This document shows positions 1 to 8,558 of a stretch of DNA of 64,000 nucleotides, piece by piece. Both the position numbers and the translations under genes were made by a program. Position 1 is the first letter of the stretch. Every line of letters starts with the position of its first letter. Source of the stretch: Flavobacterium panacagri (GTDB lineage Bacteria; Bacteroidota; Bacteroidia; Flavobacteriales; Flavobacteriaceae); assembly GCF_030378165.1 (NCBI RefSeq), contig NZ_CP119766.1, positions 2,728,001-2,792,000 of the forward strand, read 5' to 3'. The notes under the pieces are model-generated. The model did not search any database and was not told the origin of the DNA. It saw only the letters and a list, made by a program, of their open reading frames with translations.

Positions 1-569
1 CATTTGCTATGTCAGGAGCTTTAACAGCAATGCATAAAAAACTAGATCCGTTTGGGGTTTTTATTATTGCATTTGTTACAGCAGTAGGCGGTGGAACACT
101 TCGAGATGTGCTTATTGGAAGAACTCCAGTGGGTTGGATGCGTGACATACAATATGTTTACGTAATTATTTTAGGATTTTTTTTAGCCATTCTTTTTAGA
201 AAAAGATTTGATAAACTAAGAACTTCTCTATTTCTGTTTGATACAATTGGTCTTGGCGTTTTTACCTTAATTGGATTAGAAAGAGGAATTTTGACAGGTC
301 TTCATCCCGCAATTTGTATTGCTTTGGGAACTATGACAGCTTGTTTTGGAGGAGTGATCAGAGATATTTTATGCAATGAAATACCAAATGTTTTTAGAGA
401 AGAAATTTACGCGACAATCTGTATTTTTGGTGGAATTGTATTTTTTGGTTTGAGAAAACTAAATCTAAATGACGATATTGTATATCTCGTTACTTCACTG
501 GTAATTATTATAATCCGTTTGATGGCAGTTAAATACAAATGGCATTTAAAAGCATTCGATCATAAGTAA
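1..569 (+). CDS. Trimeric intracellular cation channel (TRIC, UPF0126/YicG) family protein, 5' end cut off by the window
   Basis: Predicted inner-membrane channel of the bacterial TRIC family. The visible part is hydrophobic throughout, and the family's internal duplication is plain: a GGGTLRDVL motif near residue 29 (counting from the ATG at 9) and a second FGGVIRDIL motif near residue 115. The frame stays open to base 3 and reads F-A before the Met at 9. Known members are about 205 residues with a further helix ahead of this point, so the Met at 9 is probably internal and the true start lies off the left edge. The next gene begins 7 bases after the stop, so co-transcription is possible, but the polysaccharide genes that follow have no obvious link. 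The family assignment is firm; the ion carried is not shown by the sequence. Confidence 0.9.
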   Translation, partial: FAMSGALTAMHKKLDPFGVFIIAFVTAVGGGTLRDVLIGRTPVGWMRDIQYVYVIILGFFLAILFRKRFDKLRTSLFLFDTIGLGVFTLIGLERGILTGLHPAICIALGTMTACFGGVIRDILCNEIPNVFREEIYATICIFGGIVFFGLRKLNLNDDIVYLVTSLVIIIIRLMAVKYKWHLKAFDHK

Positions 570-575
570 TCTAAA

Positions 576-1523
576 ATGACAAAGTTTACCATAAAAAGAT
601 ACAAAGAGAATGATTTTTCTATCTGGAACAACTTTGTTGCTCAAGCCAAAAATGCTACGTTTTTATTTCATCGCGATTTTATGGAATATCATAAAGATCG
701 ATTTGAAGATTTTTCACTTTTAATTTTTGAAGAAGATAAATTACGCGCTGTTCTTCCTGCCAATAAAAAAGAAAATACAGTTTTTTCACATCAAGGATTA
801 ACTTATGGAGGATTAATCTATACTGCCAAATTGAAAGTTGAAAAAGTAGAATCCATTTTAGATGAAATTTTGCTTTTTTTGAAGGAGAATCATATAAAGA
901 CTTTTTATTATAAACCAATTCCAAATTTTTATTTGTTGGAAGGAAATACAGCAATAGATTTTTTTTTATTGAAAAGGGGAGCAGTTTTAGAACGAAAAGA
1001 AATGAATTTAGCGGTTAATCTAGCTGCGCCCTTACAGATTTCAAAAAGTAAATTGAAACACTTTAGAAGAATTGAAAATCTTGATTTGGATATAATTGAA
1101 GAAGAAGATTTTGATTTATTTTGGGAAAAAATTTTAAATCCGAGATTACTGGAAAAATTCAATACGAAACCGGTGCATTCTAAAGAAGAAATGACGCTTT
1201 TAAAAGCTAAATTTCCTCAAAATATAAGACAGTATTCTGCATACAGAAATGATGAAATTATAGCAGGAATAACGATTTTCGAAACAAAAAATGTAGTGAA
1301 ATCACAATATGGAGCCACTTCAAAAATCGGAGAAGAATTTAGAGCACTCGATTTTTTATTCATCAACCTGATTCATAAATACAAACGAAAAGGAAAACAT
1401 TTTTTTGACATGGGAATTGTAAATTCAGATACCGAAGATTATAATGCGGGTCTTTTAAAACAAAAGGAAGAACTGGGTTGTACGGTTTACAGTCAGGATT
1501 TTTATAAAATTGAAATAAAGTGA
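576..1523 (+). CDS. FemAB/GNAT-like acyltransferase of a sugar-modification cluster
   Basis: A 315-residue protein with the look of the FemAB/GNAT superfamily. The C-terminal half has YGATSKIGEEFRALDFLF followed by the DMGIVNSD and GLLKQKEELGC stretch, the 'N-x-GL-x2-fK-x2-fG' ending of FemAB-like aminoacyl/acyl transferases. No signal peptide or membrane segment is visible, so it is probably cytoplasmic. Its stop codon overlaps the GTG start of the aminotransferase gene by four bases, implying translational coupling. Inference: it may N-acylate the 3-amino-3,6-dideoxyhexose nucleotide made by the FdtA and FdtB homologues of this cluster, in place of a standard FdtC. A role in transferring an amino acid or acyl group to another glycan is equally possible. 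Confidence 0.7.
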   Translation: MTKFTIKRYKENDFSIWNNFVAQAKNATFLFHRDFMEYHKDRFEDFSLLIFEEDKLRAVLPANKKENTVFSHQGLTYGGLIYTAKLKVEKVESILDEILLFLKENHIKTFYYKPIPNFYLLEGNTAIDFFLLKRGAVLERKEMNLAVNLAAPLQISKSKLKHFRRIENLDLDIIEEEDFDLFWEKILNPRLLEKFNTKPVHSKEEMTLLKAKFPQNIRQYSAYRNDEIIAGITIFETKNVVKSQYGATSKIGEEFRALDFLFINLIHKYKRKGKHFFDMGIVNSDTEDYNAGLLKQKEELGCTVYSQDFYKIEIK

Positions 1524-2620
1524 TACCATTTTTAGATCTTAAAAAAATAAACAAACCGTATGAAACTGCTTTTCGGGAAAAACTGGAATTGGTTTTAAAT
1601 AATGGCTGGTATATTTTAGGACAAGAAGTGGAAAATTTTGAAGAAGCATTTGCCCAATATTGTAATTCTAAATATTGTATTGGAGTTGGAAATGGTTTCG
1701 ATGCTTTAGTTTTAATTTTTAAAGGCTACATCGAACTCGGAAAACTAAAAAAAGGAGACGAAGTTATCGTTCCAGCCAATACATATATTGCAAGTATTTT
1801 AGCCATTCTACAGGCTGATTTAGTTCCTGTTTTGGTCGAGCCAAGATTAGAAACCTACAATATAAATCCTGATTTGATTGAGGAAAAAATCACGTCAAAA
1901 ACAAAAGCAATTTTAGCAGTTCATTTATACGGACAATTGGCTGAAATGGAAAAAATAAATGAAATTGCAGCAAAACATAATTTAATTGTAGTGCAAGATT
2001 GCGCACAGTCTCACGGAATAATTAACAATAAACAATTAACAATAAACAATTTAAAAAGTGCTTCTGCATACAGTTTTTATCCTGGAAAAAATCTTGGTTG
2101 TTTAGGCGATGGCGGAGCGATTAGCACAAATGATGCGGAACTGGCAAAAGTGCTGTTATCTCTTCGGAATTATGGTTCTGAGAAAAAGTATCACAATGAA
2201 TTTATTGGCGTAAATTCTAGATTAGACGAATTGCAGGCTGGATTTTTAAACTTAAAATTACCAAATTTAGATGCTGATAACGAAAAGAGAAGAAACATTG
2301 CCAAACGCTATTTAACCGAAATTAGAAACGACAAAATAGAATTGCCTTTTTGGGATTTTTCAAATAATCACGTTTTTCATTTGTTTGTCATCCGAACACA
2401 AAACAGAGAAAAACTACAGGAATATTTAGCACAACACAATATTCAAACGGTTATTCATTATCCAATTCCGCCGCACAAACAAAAAGCTTTTTCGGAATGG
2501 AATGATTTATCATTTCCTATTACCGAAAAGATTCATAAAGAAGTTTTAAGTTTACCGATTAGTCCTGTTTTAATGGAGCAGGAAGTCGATTTTATTATCG
2601 AAATTTTAAATCAATATTAA
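1520..2620 (+). CDS. fdtB: DegT/DnrJ/EryC1/StrS family sugar aminotransferase (FdtB/QdtB type)
   Basis: PLP-dependent aminotransferase of 366 residues, the usual family length. The PLP-binding Asp160 lies in VQDCAQSHG and the Schiff-base Lys190 in SFYPGKNLG, followed by the conserved GDGGAI. Members act on dTDP-3-keto-6-deoxyhexoses to give dTDP-Fuc3N or dTDP-Qui3N when paired with an FdtA/QdtA ketoisomerase, and such a gene is present at 6969. The start is GTG inside the preceding stop region (four-base overlap). The loop before the active-site lysine is encoded by a 14-base direct repeat (ATTAACAATAAACA twice, near 2021-2048) that adds no length. Galactose versus glucose configuration cannot be told, so the symbol is by family and partner gene. 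Confidence 0.85.
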   Translation: MIPFLDLKKINKPYETAFREKLELVLNNGWYILGQEVENFEEAFAQYCNSKYCIGVGNGFDALVLIFKGYIELGKLKKGDEVIVPANTYIASILAILQADLVPVLVEPRLETYNINPDLIEEKITSKTKAILAVHLYGQLAEMEKINEIAAKHNLIVVQDCAQSHGIINNKQLTINNLKSASAYSFYPGKNLGCLGDGGAISTNDAELAKVLLSLRNYGSEKKYHNEFIGVNSRLDELQAGFLNLKLPNLDADNEKRRNIAKRYLTEIRNDKIELPFWDFSNNHVFHLFVIRTQNREKLQEYLAQHNIQTVIHYPIPPHKQKAFSEWNDLSFPITEKIHKEVLSLPISPVLMEQEVDFIIEILNQY

Positions 2621-2623
2621 TTC

Positions 2624-4123
2624 GTGTCTGATAAAAAATCATATCAGCAAATTTTTAAAATGACTTCTCTTTTTGGTGGAGTTCAGTTTTTTTCGATTAT
2701 AATTTCGATTATCAGAACCAAATTAATTGCTGTTTTTATAGGCCCGGCCGGAATGGGAATAATTGCGTTGTTGAATTCGACTTTAGGTGTTTTAAGTAGT
2801 ATTTCTGGTTTAGGAATTGAAACCAGTGCTGTAAAAAATATCTCTGAAAACTTTAAAAATGAAGATTTAAAAACGGTTGCCAAAACGATTCAAATTGTAA
2901 AAAAGATTGTTTTTTTTACTGGAATTTTAGGAATGGTTTTGACTTTTGTTTTTTCAAAAGCTTTGAGCATAATTACGTTTGGAAATGCGGATCAGACATT
3001 TTCTTTTGCAGTTCTTTCAATTACTGTTTTGTTTAAATTGTTAAGCTCTGGCCAGCTTGCGGTTTTACAAGGTTTACGATCTTTTCGTTTTCTAGCCAAA
3101 GCCAACTTATATGGAAACATTTTTGGACTTTTTTTTTCGATTCCCTTGTATTATTTTTTTAAAATAGATGCCATAGTTCCTACTATAATTATAACCTCTC
3201 TATCATCTGTAATTTTTTCTTTTTACTATTCAAATAAAATTAAAATTGAAAAAGAAAAAATATCAAATGCAGTACTTTTATTAGAAGGGAAATTGATTGT
3301 AAAACTCGGTTTTATGCTGACCATAAGTAGTCTTTTAACGCTTTTATCAGCTTATTTAGTTCAAATTTATGTGGGCAAAACAGGAGGACTGGAGCAGGTT
3401 GGTTTTTATAACGCGGGTTTTACATTGTTGAACTCTTATGTTGGAATCATTTTTACAGTGATGAGTACCGATTATTTTCCAAAGCTTTCGGCTATTAATA
3501 CTGATAATGAAAAAGTTAGAGAAAGTGTTGAGCAGCAGGCTTATGTTTCTGTTTTAATTATAATGCCTATTATTGTTTTGTTTTTGGCACTAAGTCCATT
3601 GATTATAAAAATCATCTATACTTCAAAATTTTATGAAATAATACCAATGATAAACATTGGAATTTTAGGAATGCTTTTTCGAGCAGTTTCCTGGTCGATG
3701 GGATTTATTTTAATTGCAAAGGGCGATTCAAAAATGTTTGTCAAAACTGCTATTGGTTTTAATGTTTTGTTTTTGATACTAAATGTTCTAGGGTATTATT
3801 TTGGAGGTTTAGAAGGTTTGGGTATTAGTTTTACATTTTACTTTTTTATTCATTTTATTGGACTAAAACTCATTACCCAAAAGCGATACGGATTTTATTT
3901 TGGTAATCAGTTTTACAAAATATATTTAATTTGCATTGCGATTTGTGCTTCGGCATTCTTGATTCAATACATTATAAATCCAGTTTTGCAATTCGGATTA
4001 ATGATTCTTGTAATTTTGATTTCAGTTCTCTTTAGCATCAGCCAAATTCATAAAAAAATAAATTTAAGGGAAATTATCACGTCATTTGTAAAGCGAAAAA
4101 AAGATAAAAATGATTCAGAATAG
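2624..4123 (+). CDS. wzx: O-antigen/oligosaccharide flippase (Wzx-like, MOP superfamily)
   Basis: A 499-residue polytopic membrane protein with roughly twelve to fourteen hydrophobic helices and the N-terminal FGGVQFFSIIISIIRTKLIA start typical of RfbX/Wzx translocases. These move undecaprenyl-diphosphate-linked oligosaccharide repeat units across the inner membrane. The start is a GTG three bases after the aminotransferase stop; no in-frame ATG nearby gives as complete a first helix. The last 14 bases overlap the following acyltransferase gene, so the genes from 576 to 4856 form one tight transcription unit. A Wzx implies a Wzy polymerase, which is not in this window. Confidence 0.85.
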   Translation: MSDKKSYQQIFKMTSLFGGVQFFSIIISIIRTKLIAVFIGPAGMGIIALLNSTLGVLSSISGLGIETSAVKNISENFKNEDLKTVAKTIQIVKKIVFFTGILGMVLTFVFSKALSIITFGNADQTFSFAVLSITVLFKLLSSGQLAVLQGLRSFRFLAKANLYGNIFGLFFSIPLYYFFKIDAIVPTIIITSLSSVIFSFYYSNKIKIEKEKISNAVLLLEGKLIVKLGFMLTISSLLTLLSAYLVQIYVGKTGGLEQVGFYNAGFTLLNSYVGIIFTVMSTDYFPKLSAINTDNEKVRESVEQQAYVSVLIIMPIIVLFLALSPLIIKIIYTSKFYEIIPMINIGILGMLFRAVSWSMGFILIAKGDSKMFVKTAIGFNVLFLILNVLGYYFGGLEGLGISFTFYFFIHFIGLKLITQKRYGFYFGNQFYKIYLICIAICASAFLIQYIINPVLQFGLMILVILISVLFSISQIHKKINLREIITSFVKRKKDKNDSE

Positions 4124-4856
4124 TTATAGAAAATGCCGTTCATTTTATCATAAATTCAGATTTTACTACGCAGTAAACTGGACAAAAACATTATATTTTA
4201 ATTTTAAGAAACTGCCTTTTCAAACTGCAAAGAAACTACCGATTTTCTTTTACGGAAAAGTAAAATTTAGTTCTTTAGAAGGACAAATTCAAATTGATGG
4301 ACAAATTCAAAAAGGAATGATTGGTTTTGGTCAGCCTTATGAATTGAATAAGGCACACAAAGGAACTGCCGAAGTTACTATTTTGGGTAAGTTAATTTTT
4401 AAAGGAAAATTCCAATTTGGTAAAGATTGCTTTGTTTTCATTGGCGAAAATGCTGTATGCCAATTGGGAAACATGGCTTCATTAGCCTCAAGCGGCAAAA
4501 TAATTTGCACTGAAAAAATTGTTTTAGGAGATTATGCCCGTTTTGGATCAGAATGCCAGATTATCGATACTAATTTTCATGATTTGATAGACAAGCAAAC
4601 TGGAGAAAAATTACCCAAATCAGCTCCAATTTATATCGGAAATTATAATTTTATGAGCAACAGAGTTTCTATTCTAAAAGGAACTAAAACACCCGATTTT
4701 TGCACTATTGCTTCTAATAGTTTAGGAACAAAAGATTATACTTTGCTTGGTGAAAATATTCTAATAGGCGGCGTTCCTGCTAAATTGATCAGAAATAATG
4801 TTTCTAGAGACTGGCAGGGAGAAAAAGAACTATTAGATGATTTTCTAACGATTTAA
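4110..4856 (+). CDS. Left-handed beta-helix (hexapeptide repeat) acyltransferase
   Basis: A 248-residue protein whose central and C-terminal part is a run of imperfect hexapeptide repeats (for example GKLIFKGKFQFGKDCFVFIG and GDYARFGSEC), ending in the IGGVPAKLIRNN motif common in WcaF/NodL/LacA-type O-acetyltransferases. The His of IDTNFHDL is in the place of the catalytic His of this fold. It is the last gene of the 576-4856 unit and overlaps the flippase gene by 14 bases. Inference: it O- or N-acetylates a sugar of the surface glycan. It could be the acetyltransferase (FdtC-like) for the aminodeoxy sugar, but it looks closer to generic WcaF-type enzymes. Confidence 0.75.
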   Translation: MIQNSYRKCRSFYHKFRFYYAVNWTKTLYFNFKKLPFQTAKKLPIFFYGKVKFSSLEGQIQIDGQIQKGMIGFGQPYELNKAHKGTAEVTILGKLIFKGKFQFGKDCFVFIGENAVCQLGNMASLASSGKIICTEKIVLGDYARFGSECQIIDTNFHDLIDKQTGEKLPKSAPIYIGNYNFMSNRVSILKGTKTPDFCTIASNSLGTKDYTLLGENILIGGVPAKLIRNNVSRDWQGEKELLDDFLTI

Positions 4857-4860
4857 AATA

Positions 4861-4918
4861 GCCACGAATTCACAAATTATTTTGACAATCTTAAGATGAA
4901 AATTCGTGAATTCGAGGT
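4861..4918. repeat. GCCACGAATTCAC-type inverted repeat (hairpin copy)
   Basis: The left arm 4861-4878 (GCCACGAATTCACAAATT) pairs with 4901-4918 (AATTCGTGAATTCGAGGT) with a few mismatches. The same arm sequence recurs at 16425-16474 and 61552-61800. It lies between convergent genes and may also act as a bidirectional terminator. Confidence 0.7.
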
Positions 4919-4923
4919 TGCTT

Positions 4924-5823
4924 TTATTTATAAAGTATTTTAATTCGCTGTTTAAGTTCTAATAAAATATACTTAAAAACCAATTTAAAATTAGATGTTT
5001 TAAAAGCCAGGATCAACTCAAAATGCATGCGTTTTAGAATCGCTTTATGTTCTTCTTTCGTTCTATTTAAGTGAATTGCTTTTTTGATAATCAAATAAGT
5101 CGAGTAATTTATTTTTTTTGATCTTTCGTCGTTTTTAAGATGAAAATGAGTTCCAAGAGAATTTGAAGATGTTCTTTTCTGAATTAGAATTTCATCAATA
5201 AAATCGAAATTATATTTTCGCGAAGCACGAATCCAGAAATCAAGATCTTCATAAGCAAGGTTTTCATCATAACCTTGTAAATCATCGAAAACAGATTTTT
5301 TTACCATCGAAGAAACGGAGCAGATGCTGTTTCCGCCAGAAATCACACTTAAATAAATATCTTCCGTTTGGCGTTTTTCGATTGTTTTTTTTGATTCGTT
5401 TACAGCAAAATAGTAAGAATCATGCTGACCTTCTTCAGTAATCAATTCGGCATTTCCATAAACGACGCCAAGATTTTTAAACTGGCTTTCCTGAAAAGCT
5501 TTTAACTGTAATGAAATGCAATTTGGCAGTAAAATATCATCACAGGCTAAATCGATAATATATTGCCCTTTAGCCAGTTTCAGGGCTTTGTTAAACGATT
5601 TGGTACTTCCTAGATTAGTTTCGTTTTCAATAAACTGAATCTGCGGATAATTAATCAGCCAATTTTTTATGACTTGCCTAGAATTATCTGTACTAAAATC
5701 ATCCACAATAATAACTTCTATAAAAGAATAATCCTGATTTACAGCAGACATTAAAGAGGCTGTGACAAAATTTTCATGATTGTAGCACAAGCAAATAATG
5801 GTGACCAATGATTTATCCTGCAT
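4924..5823 (-). CDS. Glycosyltransferase family 2 (GT-A)
   Basis: A 299-residue inverting glycosyltransferase of the GT2 fold. The N-terminal strand VTIICLCYN is followed by VDDFSTD (Asp41-Asp42), with the DxD-like DLACDD at residues 91-96 where the nucleotide-sugar metal site is expected. No N-terminal membrane helix is seen; the C-terminal region is basic and hydrophobic, compatible with peripheral membrane attachment. It is encoded against the direction of the surrounding polysaccharide genes and diverges from the next glycosyltransferase across only 45 bases. It probably adds one sugar to the lipid-linked repeat unit; donor and acceptor are unknown. Confidence 0.85.
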   Translation of the reverse strand: MQDKSLVTIICLCYNHENFVTASLMSAVNQDYSFIEVIIVDDFSTDNSRQVIKNWLINYPQIQFIENETNLGSTKSFNKALKLAKGQYIIDLACDDILLPNCISLQLKAFQESQFKNLGVVYGNAELITEEGQHDSYYFAVNESKKTIEKRQTEDIYLSVISGGNSICSVSSMVKKSVFDDLQGYDENLAYEDLDFWIRASRKYNFDFIDEILIQKRTSSNSLGTHFHLKNDERSKKINYSTYLIIKKAIHLNRTKEEHKAILKRMHFELILAFKTSNFKLVFKYILLELKQRIKILYK

Positions 5824-5838
5824 TTTGTTTTAAAGAGT

Positions 5839-5846
5839 TATATTTG
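5839..5846 (+). promoter_or_regulatory. TAnnTTTG -7 box for the 5869 glycosyltransferase
   Basis: TATATTTG fits the Bacteroidota -7 consensus 22 bases before the ATG at 5869, in the 45-base divergent gap. No TTG lies at the ideal upstream distance, so support is partial. Confidence 0.45.
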
Positions 5847-5868
5847 ATACGAAAATAAGAAATCGTCA

Positions 5869-6966
5869 ATGATATTGTCTCACAAAAAAAAGAAAATTGC
5901 TTTAATAGGCTACCGTCTAAGCGGAGGTGGAAGTGATAAAGTAATGGCAAATTTGTCAATCTTTTTTGAGCGCAATGGATTTGAAGTGGATATTATTATT
6001 GTTTTAGACGAAGTCAGTTTTCCATATTCAGGGAAGCTTGTAAATCTTGGTCTCTTGAAAAATGAAAGTAACGGAATATTAAATAAAATTAAAAGGTTAC
6101 AGGCTTTAAGAACCTATTTGAATAAAAATAAATTCGATTTTATAATCGATTTTCGTTTTAGGACAAAGATAATTCAGGAATTAATTTTGGCTCGATTTAT
6201 TTACAATACCCAAACTATTTTTACGGTTCATAGTTTTTTGATTGATCACTATATGCCAAATAATTCGTGGTTAACACGATTGATGTATAACCACTGTCTG
6301 GCAAATGTTGTGATTACGTATGAAATGAAAACACTTATTGAAAATAAACATCATTTAAAAAATGTGTTTACAATTCATAATCCCCTAAATCTTGAAGAAA
6401 TTAAGGAAAAACAAAACGAAGAAATTGATTTCGATTTTAATTTTATAATTGCAGTTGGGCAATATGAAAACGGAATTAAACAATTTGAGCAGCTCATTCC
6501 TAGTTATGCAAAATCTGATTTGCCTCAAAAACAAATTCATTTGGTAATTGTTGGAAATGGCGACCAGCCAAAACTTCAAAAACTTATTTTAGAATATAAA
6601 ATTCAAGACTTTTTGCATCTTACGGGCTATCAAAATAATCCATTTAAATACTTGAGAAAGGCTCAGTTTTTAGTTGTAAGCAGTAAAAATGAAGGTTTTC
6701 CAAATATTATTTTAGAGGCATTAGGTTCTGAAATTCCTGTTGTTTCATTTGATTGCGATTTTGGCCCGAGAGATATGATTTCTTCCTTTGAAAATGGTAT
6801 CTTAGTTGAAAATCAAAATTGGGAAAAGCTGACAGAAGCCATGAATTTATTAGCCACTGATGAAGATTTATATCAAAAATGCAAACAAAATACATTACAA
6901 AGCGTTGAGCCCTTTTTGCTTGATAAAATAGGGAAGCAATGGTTGAATTTAGTGCAGAAAGATTAG
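5869..6966 (+). CDS. Glycosyltransferase family 4 (GT-B)
   Basis: A 365-residue GT4-type enzyme. The N-terminal LIGYRLSGGGSDKVMANL loop is the acceptor-side glycine-rich motif of this family. The C-terminal Rossmann half carries the EX7E pair at Glu275 and Glu283 (in EGFPNIILEALG) and the FDCDFGP sequence common to Bacteroidota polysaccharide GT4 proteins. It heads a second plus-strand unit: the ketoisomerase gene starts 2 bases after its stop. It resembles the gene at 7370 in its C-terminal motif. Linkage specificity cannot be inferred. Confidence 0.87.
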   Translation: MILSHKKKKIALIGYRLSGGGSDKVMANLSIFFERNGFEVDIIIVLDEVSFPYSGKLVNLGLLKNESNGILNKIKRLQALRTYLNKNKFDFIIDFRFRTKIIQELILARFIYNTQTIFTVHSFLIDHYMPNNSWLTRLMYNHCLANVVITYEMKTLIENKHHLKNVFTIHNPLNLEEIKEKQNEEIDFDFNFIIAVGQYENGIKQFEQLIPSYAKSDLPQKQIHLVIVGNGDQPKLQKLILEYKIQDFLHLTGYQNNPFKYLRKAQFLVVSSKNEGFPNIILEALGSEIPVVSFDCDFGPRDMISSFENGILVENQNWEKLTEAMNLLATDEDLYQKCKQNTLQSVEPFLLDKIGKQWLNLVQKD

Positions 6967-6968
6967 AT

Positions 6969-7373
6969 ATGACAACTATTCAAGATATAGAATTACTTAA
7001 AATTCCAGTTGTGGAAGACTTGAGCGGCAATTTGGCCTTTATTCAAAGCGGTGTTTTGCCATTTGAATTCAAAAGGGTTTACTATCTTTTTGATGTTCCC
7101 AGCAGTGCTTTTCGTGGCGGACATTCGCATATAGAACAGCATGAAGTTTTGATTGCTTTAAGTGGCAGTTTTGAAGTTACAGTAAATGACGGAAAAAACA
7201 AAAAGAGTTTTCTTTTGAACAAGCCAAATGTTGGCCTTCATTTGCCAAAAGGAATCTGGAGAGAATTAGAAAATTTTTCTTCAGGTGCAATCTGTTTGGT
7301 TTTAGCTTCAGATCTTTTTGAAGAAACCGATTATATTCGGGATTATGAAACTTTTTTGAATTCTAAAAAATGA
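6969..7373 (+). CDS. fdtA: FdtA/QdtA-like dTDP-6-deoxy-4-hexulose 3,4-ketoisomerase (WxcM-like cupin)
   Basis: A small cupin of the FdtA/QdtA/WxcM family, which turns dTDP-4-keto-6-deoxyglucose into the 3-keto sugar used by FdtB/QdtB. The family's RGGHSH motif is at residues 49-54 (catalytic His52 and His54), followed by the cupin strand IALSGSFEV. The reading frame is open back to an ATG at 6939, but that start would overlap the upstream gene by 28 bases. The ATG at 6969, just after the upstream stop, gives the normal family N-terminus and a 134-residue product. The last four bases overlap the next gene (ATGA). With the aminotransferase at 1520 it implies a Fuc3N- or Qui3N-type sugar. RmlA and RmlB, needed upstream, are not in the window. 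Confidence 0.88.
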   Translation: MTTIQDIELLKIPVVEDLSGNLAFIQSGVLPFEFKRVYYLFDVPSSAFRGGHSHIEQHEVLIALSGSFEVTVNDGKNKKSFLLNKPNVGLHLPKGIWRELENFSSGAICLVLASDLFEETDYIRDYETFLNSKK

Positions 7374-8455
7374 AACTCCTTTACATTGTTCCAAAAATAA
7401 AAAGTGCGGGAGGTGTTGCCCGAGTTTTGTCAATTAAGGCGAATTATTTTATTGAACAGTTTAATTATGAAGTACATATTTTATCTCAAAACGAAGAAGA
7501 AAACCTAACTTTTTACAGCTTTAATCCTAAAATTGTTTTTCATAATATTGCTTTAAACGGAAATGCTTTTCAGTTTTTAAAAGCATATAAAAAACAGCTT
7601 AACCAAAAAATAAGAGAAATTGATCCAGATGTAATTTTGATCGCTGACAACGGATTAAAAGCATTTGTTTTTCCGTTTTTAGTTAAAACCAAAAAGCCAA
7701 TTGTATTTGAAAGCCATGGTTCTAAATTTATTGAAGAAGAAAAACAAAAACAGGATTTTTTTTCAAAATCAATCCAGAAAATAAAATATAAATTTAAAGA
7801 TTTTGGAGCTCGGAAATTCACAAAAATAGTCGCTCTTTCGGAAGAAAATAAGAAAGAATGGAATGTGAAAAATGCAGTTGTGATTCCAAATCCTTCATGG
7901 ATTAAAACTAAAATAGTTTCAGATTTAAAAAATAAGAAAGTCATTGCTGTAGCAAGATTTTCATTTGAAAAAGGTTTGATTCGATTGTTGTTAATTTGGA
8001 GAGAAATCTATAAAAAACACCCAGATTGGATTTTAGAAATCTATACTGATGAGTCAGAAGCTTTAAGCAGAATTGTTTCAGATTTTAGATTGAAAGAAGC
8101 AGTTTTGGTTTTTCCTTTTGTGAAAAATATCGAAGAAAAATATTTAGGAGCATCAATTTATGCCATGACTTCAAGATCAGAAGGTTTTCCTATGGTTTTG
8201 CTGGAAGCGATGGCTTTAGGTTTGCCTTGTATTGCTTTCGATTGTCCAACGGGGCCAAGAGCTATAATTAAAAATAACACGAATGGATTTCTGATTCCAG
8301 ATAATGATGATGTATTGTTTGTTGAGAAACTTTCTGCTTTAATTGAAAATGAAAATTTAAGATTAGAGTTTGGAAAAAATGCTAAACAAACTTCTGAATA
8401 TTATGCTGAAGAAAAAATAATGGAACAGTGGAAAAATTTTCTTGAAAATGTTTAG
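7370..8455 (+). CDS. Glycosyltransferase family 4 (GT-B)
   Basis: A 361-residue GT4 enzyme. The N-terminus has YIVPKIKSAGGVARVLS, the GT-B acceptor loop. The C-terminal domain has the EX7E pair Glu271 and Glu279 within EGFPMVLLEAMALG, followed by FDCPTGP. The ATG overlaps the ketoisomerase stop by four bases, so the three genes 5869-8455 appear translationally coupled. It likely adds one residue of the repeat unit on the cytoplasmic face of the inner membrane. It differs enough from the 5869 enzyme to have a separate specificity, which the sequence does not reveal. Confidence 0.87.
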   Translation: MKLLYIVPKIKSAGGVARVLSIKANYFIEQFNYEVHILSQNEEENLTFYSFNPKIVFHNIALNGNAFQFLKAYKKQLNQKIREIDPDVILIADNGLKAFVFPFLVKTKKPIVFESHGSKFIEEEKQKQDFFSKSIQKIKYKFKDFGARKFTKIVALSEENKKEWNVKNAVVIPNPSWIKTKIVSDLKNKKVIAVARFSFEKGLIRLLLIWREIYKKHPDWILEIYTDESEALSRIVSDFRLKEAVLVFPFVKNIEEKYLGASIYAMTSRSEGFPMVLLEAMALGLPCIAFDCPTGPRAIIKNNTNGFLIPDNDDVLFVEKLSALIENENLRLEFGKNAKQTSEYYAEEKIMEQWKNFLENV

Positions 8456-8464
8456 TTCGACTGT

Positions 8465-8491
8465 CCTGCAAGGTTTCCAAAACCTTGTAGG
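8465..8491. repeat. Hairpin repeat between convergent genes (possible terminator)
   Basis: CCTGCAAGGTTT at 8465-8476 pairs with AAAACCTTGTAGG at 8479-8491, with one mismatch and a very short loop. A further related stretch (ACCTTG/AAGGTC words) follows to about 8555. There is no clean T-run, so it is better called a repeat that could terminate both converging transcripts. Confidence 0.55.
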
Positions 8492-8558
8492 TTTAAAAAC
8501 CACGTTGGATTTAAAATAATATGCTTAAAAGGTCTTGTGAAACTTGCAATAATGCAAT

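Noticed and set aside
2021..2048. In-frame insertion in the aminotransferase loop
   Set aside because: By comparison with the usual spacing from QSHG to SFYPGKN, the length is unchanged, so it is a substitution of loop sequence, not an insertion.
6939..6968. Upstream ATG for the FdtA-like gene
   Set aside because: It overlaps the GT4 gene by 28 bases and adds residues not expected in the family; ATG 6969 follows the GT4 stop directly.
7570..7944. 124-codon minus-strand open frame inside the GT4 gene
   Set aside because: Low-complexity Phe/Ser-rich translation antisense to a conserved glycosyltransferase; no independent support.
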